A DNA stretch of 64,000 bases from Salvator merianae. Lineage: Eukaryota; Chordata; Lepidosauria; Squamata; Teiidae. The notes below the pieces were generated by a model. The model ran no database searches. It had not been told where the DNA came from and worked only from the letters and a program-made list of their open reading frames with translations. The DNA lies in assembly GCA_003586115.2 (NCBI GenBank), contig QVOM02000073.1, positions 47,692,787 through 47,756,786 of the forward strand, in the 5' to 3' direction. The position numbers were made by a program, and so were the translations under genes. This document shows, one piece after another, positions 22,536 to 34,400 of the stretch (its first letter is position 1; each line of letters opens with the position of its first letter).

Positions 22536-22848
22536 GAGTTGTGCAAGAACATCAAAACAGCAGTTCAGTTCAAATTTAACCAACCCTTATGCTGTTTGGT
22601 TCAAATCTGAACCTTTTCAACAGGTCTGATTGAACATCAGACCTGTTTGAACATATTTAACCCTACAAAACCCCTTTTAAAGGGTAAAATAGTGTTGAGC
22701 AACCAATTCATTTCAAGCTGGGGTGTTTGATTAGATCAGACTCCCCAGGTTTGGTTCAGACTGACCCCCCTGAACCTGGGTATAGTTTGGTTCAAATTTG
22801 AACTGATCGAACACCCCTGGTTTGAATTGAAGTGATTTGTGCTTGAAA
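22536..22848. mobile_element. Family D-like element, right target duplication split by an LTR
   Basis: Begins GAGTTGTGCAAGAACATC with GCTATAAGCA (22526-22535) before it. The same 10 bases follow the solo LTR (23300-23309), so the LTR landed inside the right-hand duplication. The interior has GGTTCAAATTTGAACTGATC-like words as in the 21.9-kb copy. The right end (TTTGTGCTTGAAA) has lost the inverted repeat. Confidence 0.6.
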
Positions 22849-22853
22849 GCTAT

Positions 22854-23299
22854 TGTCAACACTATGTCCACTGCACTGCTATCTCATCTCTTACTCAGGC
22901 TGCATGCAGACGTTGCTTACTTATCCCACTGTATTTGGCTATTCTGGACTAAAGCAGTGATACTCCGGAATAGACATGCTTTATTCCAGAATATCCAAAT
23001 ATACAGAATAAGTAAGTGATGTTTGGATGGTCAGTCTCAGCCTTGCTTGCTGGGATTTCTCACTGAGTTTGCATTCCCCCTCTGTGATTAACTCTGGTAT
23101 GCTGATAAGGTGTCTGAGAATGTGCTATTGTTTTGAGAACTCATTGGGAGGTATGGGAATGTATTGCAACTAGAATGCTTCTTATTCCTTGTGTTCATCT
23201 AGCATCTTTGCATTCTGCTATCAATAAAGCTTGAGTAACAAGCTGGAATTACTCTCTGCCTGTGTTTCTGAACTTGGGCCTGGGGTGGTGATTCTGACA
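22854..23299 (+). mobile_element. Solo LTR with 5-bp target-site duplication GCTAT
   Basis: Seen: the 446-bp segment starts TGTCA and ends TGACA (perfect inverted ends). It is flanked by GCTAT on both sides (22849-22853 and 23300-23304). A polyadenylation signal (AATAAA, 23223) lies near the 3' end. No internal region is present. It is unlike the LTR at 16.5 kb, so it is a second family. It interrupts the right-hand target duplication of the family D element at 22536-22848. Confidence 0.75.
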
Positions 23300-23309
23300 G
23301 CTATAAGCA

Positions 23310-24923
23310 ATGACCCACAGATTAGAACTTCAAGGAAAGACTCCAACTGGAAGCTTTACTTTCATCTCCCCAGCAGGTTCTGATCTGCTGCAGAAAAAGA
23401 TGCTGTTTAGAAGTCTCCCTTTGACTTTCCCAGTCACAGCCGCATGCATTCCTCCCACCCTGTGGCACCAAACTTCTGGTTACCATAATTTATTATAGTA
23501 AAAATCTGTTCCTTTCTCTGTAAGCTTTCTGCATTTCTCTTGAGGGGCAGAATGGAAAACCTAATCTACATATCAGGGTTTTTTTTCCTGTAAGCAAAGT
23601 CCAAAATTATCTATGCTGACCAACTTCAAAGACCATAGATGTATTATTGATCAACTGTTAGTTCAAACTAATAGTGACTTGCGGGGGGAGGACATAAGAA
23701 CACCTCTAAAAAGGCTGCATTCACACAATAAAAAAGCATTTCTGAAATGTCTTAGAGACAGTTGGCAACTGGGATTGTACACATGCCAGTCTGCTCCTCC
23801 CCCCTCTCATGAACATTCTAGGCTGGAAAAGGTAGATTGGAGATGGGATGAGAACACAAGGTTACATACTACAGTCTCCAATGTACTTTTGCTACACTTG
23901 CTACATGTGCAATGTGCTTTGAGACACTTTGCTACATGTGAACACAGTATGAGAAACAAAGTTAAACAAAGATACAACCTTATCCTGGCAGATCAGATAC
24001 AAGCCATATATCCACCTTGAATAACCAAGCAGGTTTCATAAAGATCTATATCCATCTATATAAAATATAATTATTTCTCTCTTTTTTATCTAATATGTCA
24101 TATTATTGTTGTGTTGTACAATCATCAGGATCTACTCTTCAGTGTAATTTTGAACAGATGATCAGTAATCAATGTCTATATTGGGCTTTCAAAATTCCAA
24201 TTACATAGTCACAAAGGGAAGGCAACTAGAATAATAAATAATACTTGAATGCTCATATGCAGAACTGCTACATGCAGAATTGCTATCCTTTTATGGGCTA
24301 TTTTATTTCATTTGCTACCGTTCTGACAAATAGAACAATTTCATTTTCCAATTTGAATTGCACAAAGTTTAACCCTTTTCTGAAATCTTGAGTGCAGAAC
24401 TGAAACATTAAGTGATACATTGCAGAATTGCAAAGCTACAGTAAACCCAGTTTTATGTTGCTCACCTTCTCACAATTTCCATCATTAAGTTTCAATTTGA
24501 ACAATTTATCTTTGTCACTTGGATAAACTGGGTTTTTACTGCAGCTACACTGTGAGAATTCATATTAGTTTGACTGGCACAGATCACATACACATTCATG
24601 GTTACATTCTGAACTACATATTTGCCCTGCAGTCATAGCTGGTAAAGACAGACAATATGATGGCATCAAGTAATTTATATGCTCAGCAAAACTTGCTTTG
24701 GTTTGGCTAGGTAAGCTGTTGGAAACATTCATTCCAACAAATGATTTTTTGGGGGGTGGGGTGGGGAGGGTCAGAACAACATATACCTATCACTTACCAG
24801 ATGACCTGACTAGCCACAGCTGATTCATGCCACATTGAGGAATGAAGCGTATGCCAAATTCAATGGGATTTCCCCCAGATTATGAGTGTATATAATATTA
24901 TAACAATGAGCAGCAGAGAGTAT
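23310..24923. other. Intron, no feature recognised
   Basis: A 135-codon plus frame (23613-24020) shows no domain, and its composition is ordinary for the region. Confidence 0.5.
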
Positions 24924-25372
24924 AGACCTTTCTGCACTGAAAGTCCTCTGACCGGAATCAGTGGGTCTGGAACAATCAGGCCTGCTGATTCCATCCATGA
25001 AAAAGCCAGACACCAAGGCCTCCAAAGGCTAGGAACAAAAGGTCCTAGACTCAGAGCCCCTGGGAGGTGCATTTCAGTGCCTGCTTTCTCATGCAGCCAG
25101 AATTGCTCCCCCAGTAATCCCAAAAAGGAGGTGTGCCTCTGCACTGCATGCCTCCTTGTTTGGGATTGGGGCCTGCTAGTCCACCAGTAGTCCTGTTTAA
25201 AAGTGGCTCACCATCAGGCCTTCCTGATCAGGATTACACCACATCTAATGCAAATGGACCATACCTGCAAGGGACAGGGCCTCACAGATCCACCTACTAA
25301 TGCAGATTGATGTGACCCAGAAGGCAATAATGGAGGCCCTCCATGGGAGCGAGTCCTGTGCAGAAAGGGCCT
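24924..25372 (-). mobile_element. Family B DNA transposon, inverted
   Basis: Ends GACCTTTCTGCACTGAAAG and CCTGTGCAGAAAGGGCCT are inverted. The core contains AGCCCCTGGGAGGTGCATTT, the reverse of the family block. Confidence 0.65.
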
Positions 25373-26429
25373 ATCTCCGAGTGTTGTGCAACTGTACCAC
25401 TGTGTTGTGGCAGCTAGGCTCTGGAGTTCCAAAAGGTGCTATTTTGCCCACAGTGCCACCCAACTTCTTTGTGAAAGGGATGCCAATGGTATGGTGACAG
25501 TGCTCAGCATTATTTTCCCAATAATTGCAGAGTCAGACAGGGTGTGAATGGCTCGAGCCAGCGCTTGTATGCAGGGGTGGACTGGATGAGGAGCACTAAA
25601 CTGAGGTCAAATCCTGACAGGATGGAGACCCTGATGTTAGGATGTCTCTAAGTATGACAATCGGGGATCTTGTCTGTTTTAGATGTAGTTGTTCTTCCTC
25701 AGGAGAAACATCTACATAGCTTGGGGATACTTCTGGAATCGCCTTGCCAGTGAAGACTCAGATAACCTCTGTAGCAAGAAGCACCTATTCCCAGATTTGG
25801 CAGGTGTGCCAGCCAAGCCTTAACTGGACAGGGATACCATGGCAACAGTTGCCCATTCCCTGTTAACCTCACACTGATTGTATCCTCACCTTTGTATCTG
25901 CTTTGGAAGCTACAACTGGTATAAAATAGAGCAGCCAGACACTGAGTGGGATCCTGACTTGCACAGACAACACACCTGCATTTAAGCAAATGTATTGGTT
26001 GTCAACACTAGAAGTTCTGTGCTGAGCATATAAGGCAATTTAGGGCCAGAGTTCTTATCAGATCTCCTTGTACACACCTGGAAGATCACTTACGTCATCT
26101 GAACAGGTCTGCCATGGATACCACAAATTACAGAATGCTACCTTGCAGTGCTCCACTGGTGGGACCTTCTCTGCAGTGGCTCCTTCTCTCCTTTGGCATT
26201 TGAGAAGGTGTCTAATAATACAATTTTAATAGAGGGCAAAAGATGTATCTCTTCACTCAAGCATTCCCTGTGTGAATATTATCCCACCCTATTTTGGCTA
26301 TTTTTTTTTAACAATTCCTTTTCATTGCTTTTAAACTGCTTTACCCATGTGTTCATATTTGTAAAAAAGGAAACAGTACAGTCAAGAATTTTTTAAATAA
26401 GCCCTGGTTATCTGAAGAAGCACCTTCTC

Positions 26430-26430
<1 letters not shown>
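25373..26430 (+). pseudogene. Decayed L2-type LINE, RT part and C-terminus
   Basis: Seen: frame-broken stretches on the plus strand match the L2 protein in order. These are GVPKGAILPTVPPNFF near 25424 (GVPQGS block), VDWMRSTKLRSNPDRME near 25571 (compare [15 protein letters not shown] in the 58-kb copy), an HWLPV-like segment near 26000, and the downstream tail. Many stops and indels make it far older than the 58-kb copy. A (TTA)n tract follows. The 5' side abuts a family B element ending at 25372. Confidence 0.7.

Positions 26431-26463
<33 letters not shown>
26431..26463 (+). repeat. (ATT)n microsatellite
   Basis: Eleven perfect ATT units at the 3' side of the decayed L2 copy. Confidence 0.95.
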
Positions 26464-26691
26464 TTATAATGCCCCTTTTACGAAAAGGCAGAACAAGAAA
26501 CATATACAATTAAGAGACAACCAATATATGAATGCCATATGTAAAATCATCCCCTATTCCTCACCAGATGCTTCACACCTCTACAGCAACCTATCTAAAT
26601 GATTCACTCTTGCCCAAGTATTGAGATTTCAGAAGAGGCCTGTTTGTAGTTCCTCCTCTCTCAGAGTGCTTTGTATATATATATTGTGACC

Positions 26692-26729
26692 TTTGTGTGT
26701 GTGAGTGAGTGCGAGTGTGTGCGTGTGCA

Positions 26730-26765
<36 letters not shown>
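26692..26765 (+). repeat. (GT)n microsatellite, imperfect then perfect
   Basis: Interrupted GT/GA/GC units, then a pure GT run from about 26733. Confidence 0.95.
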
Positions 26766-26766
<1 letters not shown>

Positions 26767-26812
26767 TGGAGGGCAGAATATAAATTCATAATTAAATAAA
26801 TAAATAAAATGT
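26766..26812 (+). mobile_element. Short L2-type tail after a (GT)n tract
   Basis: GGAGGGCAGAATATAAATTC followed by (AAAT)n. Too short to place firmly. Confidence 0.35.
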
Positions 26813-27550
26813 CCTTAAAATGTAAATTCCCTCCCTGAACTTTGACAAACACAAACCCCTGTTGTTGTGCTATAGCAAATCAGCTATCACCAAATGTGTA
26901 ATTTAAAAAACCCATGCACCTTTCAAGTGGGACAGACCAGCATATGTGTCCAGTTCATCTTGATCAGACTATGCCCTTTCCACTAAGGAAGCACGCAGCA
27001 AGATGTCGATGCCATGTACCAGTTTACAGAAAATGGGACAGTCAGCATAATAACATCCCTCAGTTACATAGTGCAGGAAGAGGGTTCTGCACAAATAGAC
27101 CCTAAGGCATATAAAAACTCATGCTTCCCGAACACAGTACTTGAATTCCTGCTGGTTTTAGAGAACTATATTTATATTTTAATTGGACAGGGTCCTTAAT
27201 ATCTATTTTTTTTCCTACATGCTTCTTACCCTCAATCCTATTAAATAAGCTATTTAAATAGCCCCATATTATTTCTGACGCTGAAAGAAAGGGAAAAGGG
27301 CAAAATGGTTTGCAAAAATATCGACAGTGGTGTTGAGGACAAGGCAAAAATTGCATTTAGGGGGCAGTATTAGATACTACTAAATACAATACCTGTATAT
27401 GAAGCTCCATTTTATCTACTAAAAAGAAAGCTTAATAGAACTTAAACTCCCAATTAAGAATGCAAAGGGTTAGTAGAGAATACCAATGAAGAAATCTAAA
27501 TCTTTATTTTTTATTAAAACTATCACATTTTAAAGTGTTATATATTCTAT
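26813..27550. other. Intron, no feature recognised
   Basis: No repeat end or exon signature seen. Confidence 0.5.
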
Positions 27551-27926
27551 GGGTCTTTTTGTGTTTGTTGCCTAATGAGCATACAGATGCTCACTAGACA
27601 AGTATATCCGCACCGTGTGGCAGCCAACACAACTGGGAGCAGACTGCAGCTGGAGCAACTAGTCTGCTCCCAGTAAAGTGCATTCACACCTGCTTCCGCA
27701 TTCACACTGCATGATCCACGGTGCTGCTGGTCACCATGGCAGCGGCCAGATGCTGTTATGGTGAGGAGCAGGAGCAGAACAGAAGTATTCACAGTATGAA
27801 TGGTGTATCCTGCTGGTATTTCATTCTAGGGCCCCACAATGCAGACAGTGTCCATGCTTCAGGGTCCATTCCACATTAGAACAGGATAGTTATCCTGTTT
27901 TAAGGCAAGAAGTGTGAAAATGTCCT
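27551..27926 (+). mobile_element. Family A DNA transposon
   Basis: Starts GGGTCTTTTTGTGTTTG, core GTCACCATGGCAGCGGCCAG, ends GAAGTGTGAAAATGTCC. Confidence 0.65.
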
Positions 27927-28260
27927 GTTATACACATGTATATACCACTATGCTTTGTGTATGGACATGGACAGTAAATAAATATATAGAGAGCAGCAGA
28001 ATGCTAAGAGCACTGGATAAAGAGGGACTATTTTAGAAAAGTACTGAAACTCATGCAGCATAAGAGTCTAATGCCCCTCTTAGTGCAGGAAGTTGCATGT
28101 AATAGGTGCCAGAGGAAACAGGGGTATCACTAGCCATCAGATCCTACCTGGCAGTAGTAACTTCAAAGTTCTTATTGGATAAGCTGTCACTTATTGTGAG
28201 ATACATTCCATTCGATATTGCCACTACACTACTTGTGGCCTTAGTTAGCATCAGTTCCTT
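27927..28260. other. Intron, no feature recognised
   Basis: Spacer between a family A and a family B copy. Confidence 0.5.
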
Positions 28261-28813
28261 AGGCCATTTCTGCACTTCCTTGATGGTGGACTGCTCCAGT
28301 AGTGCCAGATCAGCTGAGGTAGTTCACCACCTGATCCAGTCCACATATCCCAGAACAAGGCCATCCACATTTGGATAGTTTTTCCAGGACAGCCACCTCA
28401 CTAGCTCCAAAGCTCACATGAGTTTCAGACTTAGCCTCTGACATTTCTGAACGTCCAAGAACAAAAGTTCCTGGCTGCAGAACCCCCAGGGAATCCATTT
28501 CAGTTGCACGCTTAGATGCCCTAATGAAATTGGTCCCTTGCTAAATTGGATGTGCACCACATTCAAATGCCTATGTGACCCATTTCACATGGCACCAGAC
28601 TGCTAATAGACCTTTATAATATAGATCTATTGGTAAAGCAGACTAGGCAGCCATTTTGGGCCACTTAGTCCAATCTGTGCTCTGTCCTATGCAGAGAAAG
28701 CATTCTAGCAGGGGACCTGGCCTCTCTCATCCACACCAGCACATGGAAGAGAGAAGTTCAGAAGAGGACATGCTATGCGCTGTACCAGATCACTACTAAA
28801 TGCAGAAAGACCC
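28261..28813 (-). mobile_element. Family B DNA transposon, inverted
   Basis: Ends AGGCCATTTCTGCACTTCC and AATGCAGAAAGACCC are inverted. The core has CCATTTTGGGCCACTTAGTC and CTCTGTCCTATGCAG in reversed order relative to the plus-strand copies. Confidence 0.65.
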
Positions 28814-29266
28814 TTATTTTGGTTCAGAGATGGTTAGTCCCAATGTAAGTCATGAAGAATGGAAATACAATAATGAGTTTTGGGGCAGCCCAGTAAGTGG
28901 AGCATTCTGTTCATTTGCCAGGACAGCCTCATTTATATCATCTGCAGCAATCCAGCCATGACGGTGCCAGTGTATGGTTCCCTTATATTAGGTAAATGCA
29001 ACGTGGCATTCTCTAGGCATTGCTGGATTCCAGCTTCCATCAGCCCTGACCATTAACCATATTACCTAGACCTGATCGGAATTGGAGCTGAAGACATTTC
29101 AAGACTACCAAGCTACCTCTGCCTTGAAGAGTGGTAAAGCATTATTTCTGCTTCTACCTTGATTTAGCTGACTTTTTTTCTCATTGTAACTTTGTATGAA
29201 ACCTTAAACACAAGTAGAGAGAAACAAAAGGAGGACCTTCAGCATGTGCTGTCTCCATAAGGACTA
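28814..29266. other. Intron, no feature recognised
   Basis: Spacer between a family B and a family A copy. Confidence 0.5.
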
Positions 29267-29718
29267 GGAGCATGTTCACACTTTTCACTAGCGAGCATGT
29301 AGAAGCTCACTAGTGAAGTGCACCTGCACTTTGCAGAGGCCCTTGTGATTGGGAATGGGCTACAGCTGCTTCTGATCACTACTAGGTATGGAGCACAAAA
29401 TCATGCTCCACAGCTGTACTGGGAGCAACTGAACTACTCCTAGTATGCGGCGTCCACATCCACTTCCAGGTACAAAAACTGCGCAGTGCGGATGTGGCTG
29501 CATAGCTGCACTGTGTCCCCAGTCACCATGGCAACAGCCATATGTTTCCCTGGCCACTGTCATGGTGCAGGCAGCCAGCATTTGCACTGCGAGTGCTGGA
29601 GGCCAGTTGCTGGGATGTTCCAGCCCTCGTAGCGTGAATGGCTACCACACTGTGAAGTCCAGTCCACCTTGGAATGTTCGATTCTGAATATTCCAAGATG
29701 GTAAGTGCAAAAAGGCCC
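29267..29718 (+). mobile_element. Family A DNA transposon
   Basis: Starts GGAGCATGTTCACACTTTTC and ends GTAAGTGCAAAAAGGCCC, with core GTCACCATGGCAACAGCCAT and the CACTAGCGAG...CTCACTAG hairpin near the left end. Confidence 0.72.
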
Positions 29719-31234
29719 TAGGAGTGTGTCTGCTGCAAGTCCCCCTTCTATATACTTATTAAAAATGTAGAAATCGTCTCCTGCTCCAAGACCAAGTGCT
29801 CATGAAACAAACACTAGGAACTCAACAGTGCTTATTTCTAAGTAAAGATGCCTCAGAACTATGCCAGCCACATTGTGAAATCTTTTAGTTTACAAAAGTA
29901 GCAAATGTACAAGAGAAATAAATCCATACTTTTAAGACCTAATATAAGATTGTAGGCATAATTTGTTTAAGTCAAAGTGGGGTACAAAAAGACACTTATT
30001 CTATATCTTGTGACCAGGTTATTTAATACATCATTATTTAATACCATGAGTGCCGGTTCTTCATCATGCTCTAGCGTGACTCCCCTGCCTAAAATCAGAT
30101 TTGCTGTCAAGCAATTACCAAGTTGGTGATAAAACTGGAACATAGTGAGATTTAACATACTTTGATTTAAATTACTGGGGTTAAATGTAATCAAACCACC
30201 ATGAATATTTATGAGCACCTTATCTTGGGTTAGTTTCTGCTTATGAGTTCAGACTTTTGAGTTAATAGAGAAGGGTGGAAGAGATCTGACCCAATATTAA
30301 ACACAATCTGGAATGATTAGAAGAAATACCATATATTTTTCTACCAGTAGCTTATTCTATGCCATGAATGTTGAAACGACAGCATTCTTCTGGCACTGTT
30401 TTGAGCCTTTCAAAACTGTGGTGCCACAATGAATGTGAAAGACATATTTTACATAGCCAGCCATGACCAGAAGATTCCCCCAAGATACACATAGCAGAAG
30501 AGTGCCTGAACAGCAGGCATTTGCTCTACCCATTCAAATATGATTATCCACGTTGGTCATAGATTGATGGCCAGATAAAATGAGGACAGGGTTCCTAGAC
30601 CTTAGATGATTGCCTGAAAGAGGGCATTTCAGCAGATGTCACTTCTCATGCAGGCAACACTTGCTAAAATCCTCTCTTCTATGCAACTAGTCATGCTGCA
30701 GAAGCCTCGTCTTCCTCTTCCCCTGGCCTCCATGTCTCTACCATTTTGCCTACTGAAAACAAAAAGAAACTTTTCTTGCAAGAATTAATATGTAGACGCA
30801 TTATATGAACACTGCTTCATGCAAGGGTTTGGACACATCAGCAGTAATTAAAGATACTTGTCCTTCTATCAATGAAGCCTAATCTCCTCTCCCTTGCCAC
30901 AAGGCTGTAAAGATCTCAGTTTAGGAATTCATGTTGGGATAAGCTGAGTACTGTGTTTGGTACTTCCGTGCCAGATACTTAAGCCAAATATCTGAACTTT
31001 TCTCAGGGAATAGACGAGTTACAAAAGGAATGCTTCAGGTCCTAAATTTCTACCTTGAACAATCCAATCTTCCATTTAACATTTCATATCATGACGTTTT
31101 TTTTAAAAAACTACAGCACTTCCCAAAGACTTGGGCTATCTACAAAAAAGCCAGGCAAAATTAAATATTTTTCAGGTATAAGCATTTCTTAGCAGCAGAC
31201 AGTACTCACAGTCCTAACAGCATTTTAGCGGAGC
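29719..31234. other. Intron, no feature recognised
   Basis: Nothing resembling a transposon end, exon or simple repeat. Confidence 0.5.
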
Positions 31235-31440
31235 CAATTTTTTATATTATTTGATTTATTTAAAATATGTATATACTGCTTTCCATTAAAATATAATCTC
31301 AAAGCAGTTTACATAAAAGCAGCTAAAATCATAATAGTTATATAAAAACATGGTTAAAATCAAGTATGGGGGAAACAAACAAACATACATTCACTCTAGG
31401 AAGGCCTGGGTAAAAATGTAAGTCTTCAATAGGCTCCTAA
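31235..31440 (-). mobile_element. L2-type LINE 3' tail
   Basis: ATATACTGCTTTCCATTAAA, ATCTCAAAGCAGTTTACATA and an A-rich stretch, then TAAGTCTTCAATAGGCTCCT, match the reverse of an L2 tail. Confidence 0.5.
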
Positions 31441-34400
31441 AAATGAGAATTCCCTTCCTAGCTGTGTTTTCGTTATTGTTTGGAGCATATAACACTACTG
31501 CGAATAACACACATTCAGAAGAAATAGTTGTAATTCAAACGGGCATTGAGCTGTCTCTCAGAGTGACGACTACAAAAGTACAGCAATGTCGTAGCTGACA
31601 ATAAACAAGCAAACTGCAACATGAGAGGAAAATACAATGAAATAGACAGACTGCTGTTCTCACAACAGCTTAACAAAAAAAAAAAAAAAGCTCAATGAGT
31701 GTTATTCTTCAAGTTCAGGAATGTTTCCTGCTGTAAATATAAAGCTTACATAACAAAAGCCCACTATGGAAAATCAGCTACAAATAAAATGAGAAATCAA
31801 GCTCTTCAGCATTGCCAAGGCAGGAGCTTTATTAGTTTGCATACATAACGCAGTAATAAATATAATCCACTTCCAAAACAAATCTGGCCTTCACTTCCTC
31901 AAACAAAGTTGCTTTTTGTTACAGCAGCTGTAAAGCTGTGCAGCATGAAAAATAATTTTACTGCCTATCAGTTTTATAAAATGTTGCTAATCCTGCAAAA
32001 ATTAATAACATGATTCTATACTTATTCTTTCAGCAAACCATCCGAAGTTAAATTACAGTTCCAATTAATTATCAACACCATCTCAGATTAATCTCTTAAG
32101 TTTTGATAAATGAGATGACGAAATGACACCAAAGTGCAATGTGTTACATTTTTGATTAAACATGTCATTGTAGACAAAGAGCAGTTGTAAAATATTAAAC
32201 AGCAGAAAGCTTAGCTCAGGGCTTTCATTTTGTTTTCAATGTCTGTCTTCCAGTAAAAACAAATTTCTTATCAAGATTTTCTTTAAAAACAGTATGTCAT
32301 TCAATGGCTCTATCACATTGACATGACAATAATCTAGGTAAATTAAATCTTGGTTGAAAAAATATCAAGGTGGAGAATGGAGTGGCAATAAAAAGGGACA
32401 TAAAGGTGATACATCAAAACATCGACTTGGTTACATCTGTTTGAGCACACTCACATCTTATGTTGAACAGGACTGTGAAAGAAGTGTTGCAGAGACAAGT
32501 GAAGGCCTGTTTGCTATGAACATTCTCCAGGGCAGCTAGAATTAAGCTGTGCTCACATGCAGCAAACAAATATAGCACCTCTGAGGTGGCTTAGACAGTT
32601 TAGGATGGTTCATAGATGGGATTGTTCCCAAGCCATTCTGCCCCTCCCCCCTCTCATGAGCCTTCTAGGTCAATTAGAGGTGGAATGAGAACCCAAGGAC
32701 CAGAGGATGCCATCGCTAAAGCAGTTTTGAGTTATTTTTGCAATGTGCAAAATCCATCTAACACTAAACAAGTAAGGACTGGTAACTTGTAAGAAACACC
32801 ATTTATGATGATTTCTTTCTTTAGCTTATTATTGAACAGGTGTAAGCAAACTGGGTGAAGACATTAAGACATGTTTTGACCTTTAAAATATTTAGGATTA
32901 GCCATGTGAATAGATGCCATGTTCAGTCCATTTTGAAAGGTAGATCCTAACTATCAGCAGAGAAACACGTGAATGTGTTCCAGGATTGATAGCACAAAAA
33001 AAAAAAAAGAAGAAGAAAGAAACATTGCGTGCTTAGTTATTAAAACGGCATTTATATATAAGGCATTTGACCAGCTCATACCTCGGAAACATTAAGATAC
33101 ATGCTTACACAGTTCCACAACTCATGGTTCCTCTAACTAAAGGAAGGAATAGTCATTTGAAAGGTGTCTTCTGCTACACCTATTATACCTTCCAGTAGTA
33201 GTTAAAAGCAATGGTTTTCTTAATTCATGTTCTCCATATGCCTCTCAGACCCAAATAAACAATTCATTGTGTTACCTTCTTGTCACAAAAGTTGGACAAC
33301 ATTCCTTACTCAAGTAATCTCAGGATTGTTTTTGTCAAATCATACTCCTTGCAATTTGGTAGCTATATTAAATAGAAACAAAGGACCCACCAATCGTCTC
33401 TATATAGCTAGCCCTATACCATTATGGTATGTCACTCAGTGCAAGTTGCAGAAATCTCATCCAGCTTTTGGTGATGCTAAGACTGAAGATTCAAGACTAA
33501 AACTAATTTCCCCAGCACCACACTATCTTATTTCACTTTCACTTTGTCATTCTGTATCATCAATGCAAACTTTCTCCAAGCAGCAGAAGCTTATTTGAAC
33601 TTCTCATCACTGGATGCCATGATTTATGCACACTGTTGAGAAATCACTTTTGCTAGAGTCTCAGTTCTTGCCTTAAAGAAATTTCATGTTTGAGATACTA
33701 TAGCAACTTATGCTCTGAGAAGAACATGCACAAATCATTTGAAAATTAGGATTTTGGGGGCAAGGGGAAAACATGAGTAGTTTAAATTTAAAAGCTTGGA
33801 TAAATATATATTTCCTTTAATGTCCATACAATTACACCCGATTAGGACTTTTCAACTATTGGGATGGGGCTGGGGGAGATAGAATATTTGTTACAATACA
33901 AGTATCCTTAAATGTTTATATGATACAAAGCAGTTAGAAAATTGCTGCATAATAGTGGCCTGGGTTATATCAATTTCTTCTTCAGCAATTTAGAGTGGTA
34001 TTAAATGACATCTGAAATATTAGATTTTCTCAACCATTGGCAATGAGATTAGTCTATTGAAAAACAAATAATCATGATTCAAATGAAAATATAAAATAAA
34101 CCATTTTGAAGTCACAACATGGAACCAAAAGGCAATCAATCCTTTGAAAACTCAAAACTAGGAACATATCTATGAAGAGACAGGCCAAAGAAAACATTCC
34201 ATATATTTATTATGACTTAGGATCTCCCACTATAGATATTATGCAGTGCACAGTGTGGGCTAATGTTACTCAACATGTCCTAGAAGGATTTGTAATCTCC
34301 TTGAAGGTTATAGGCATAACAACAATGCCAACCCCAATAGCACTAAGTGTTTAGGTAGCTTAAATTGATTAGAAGCACTACATGCAAAGTCTTGTTTCTG

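Noticed and set aside
33227..33598. 123-codon plus-strand frame in the repeat-poor block
   Set aside because: No domain, no codon bias, no splice or promoter context.
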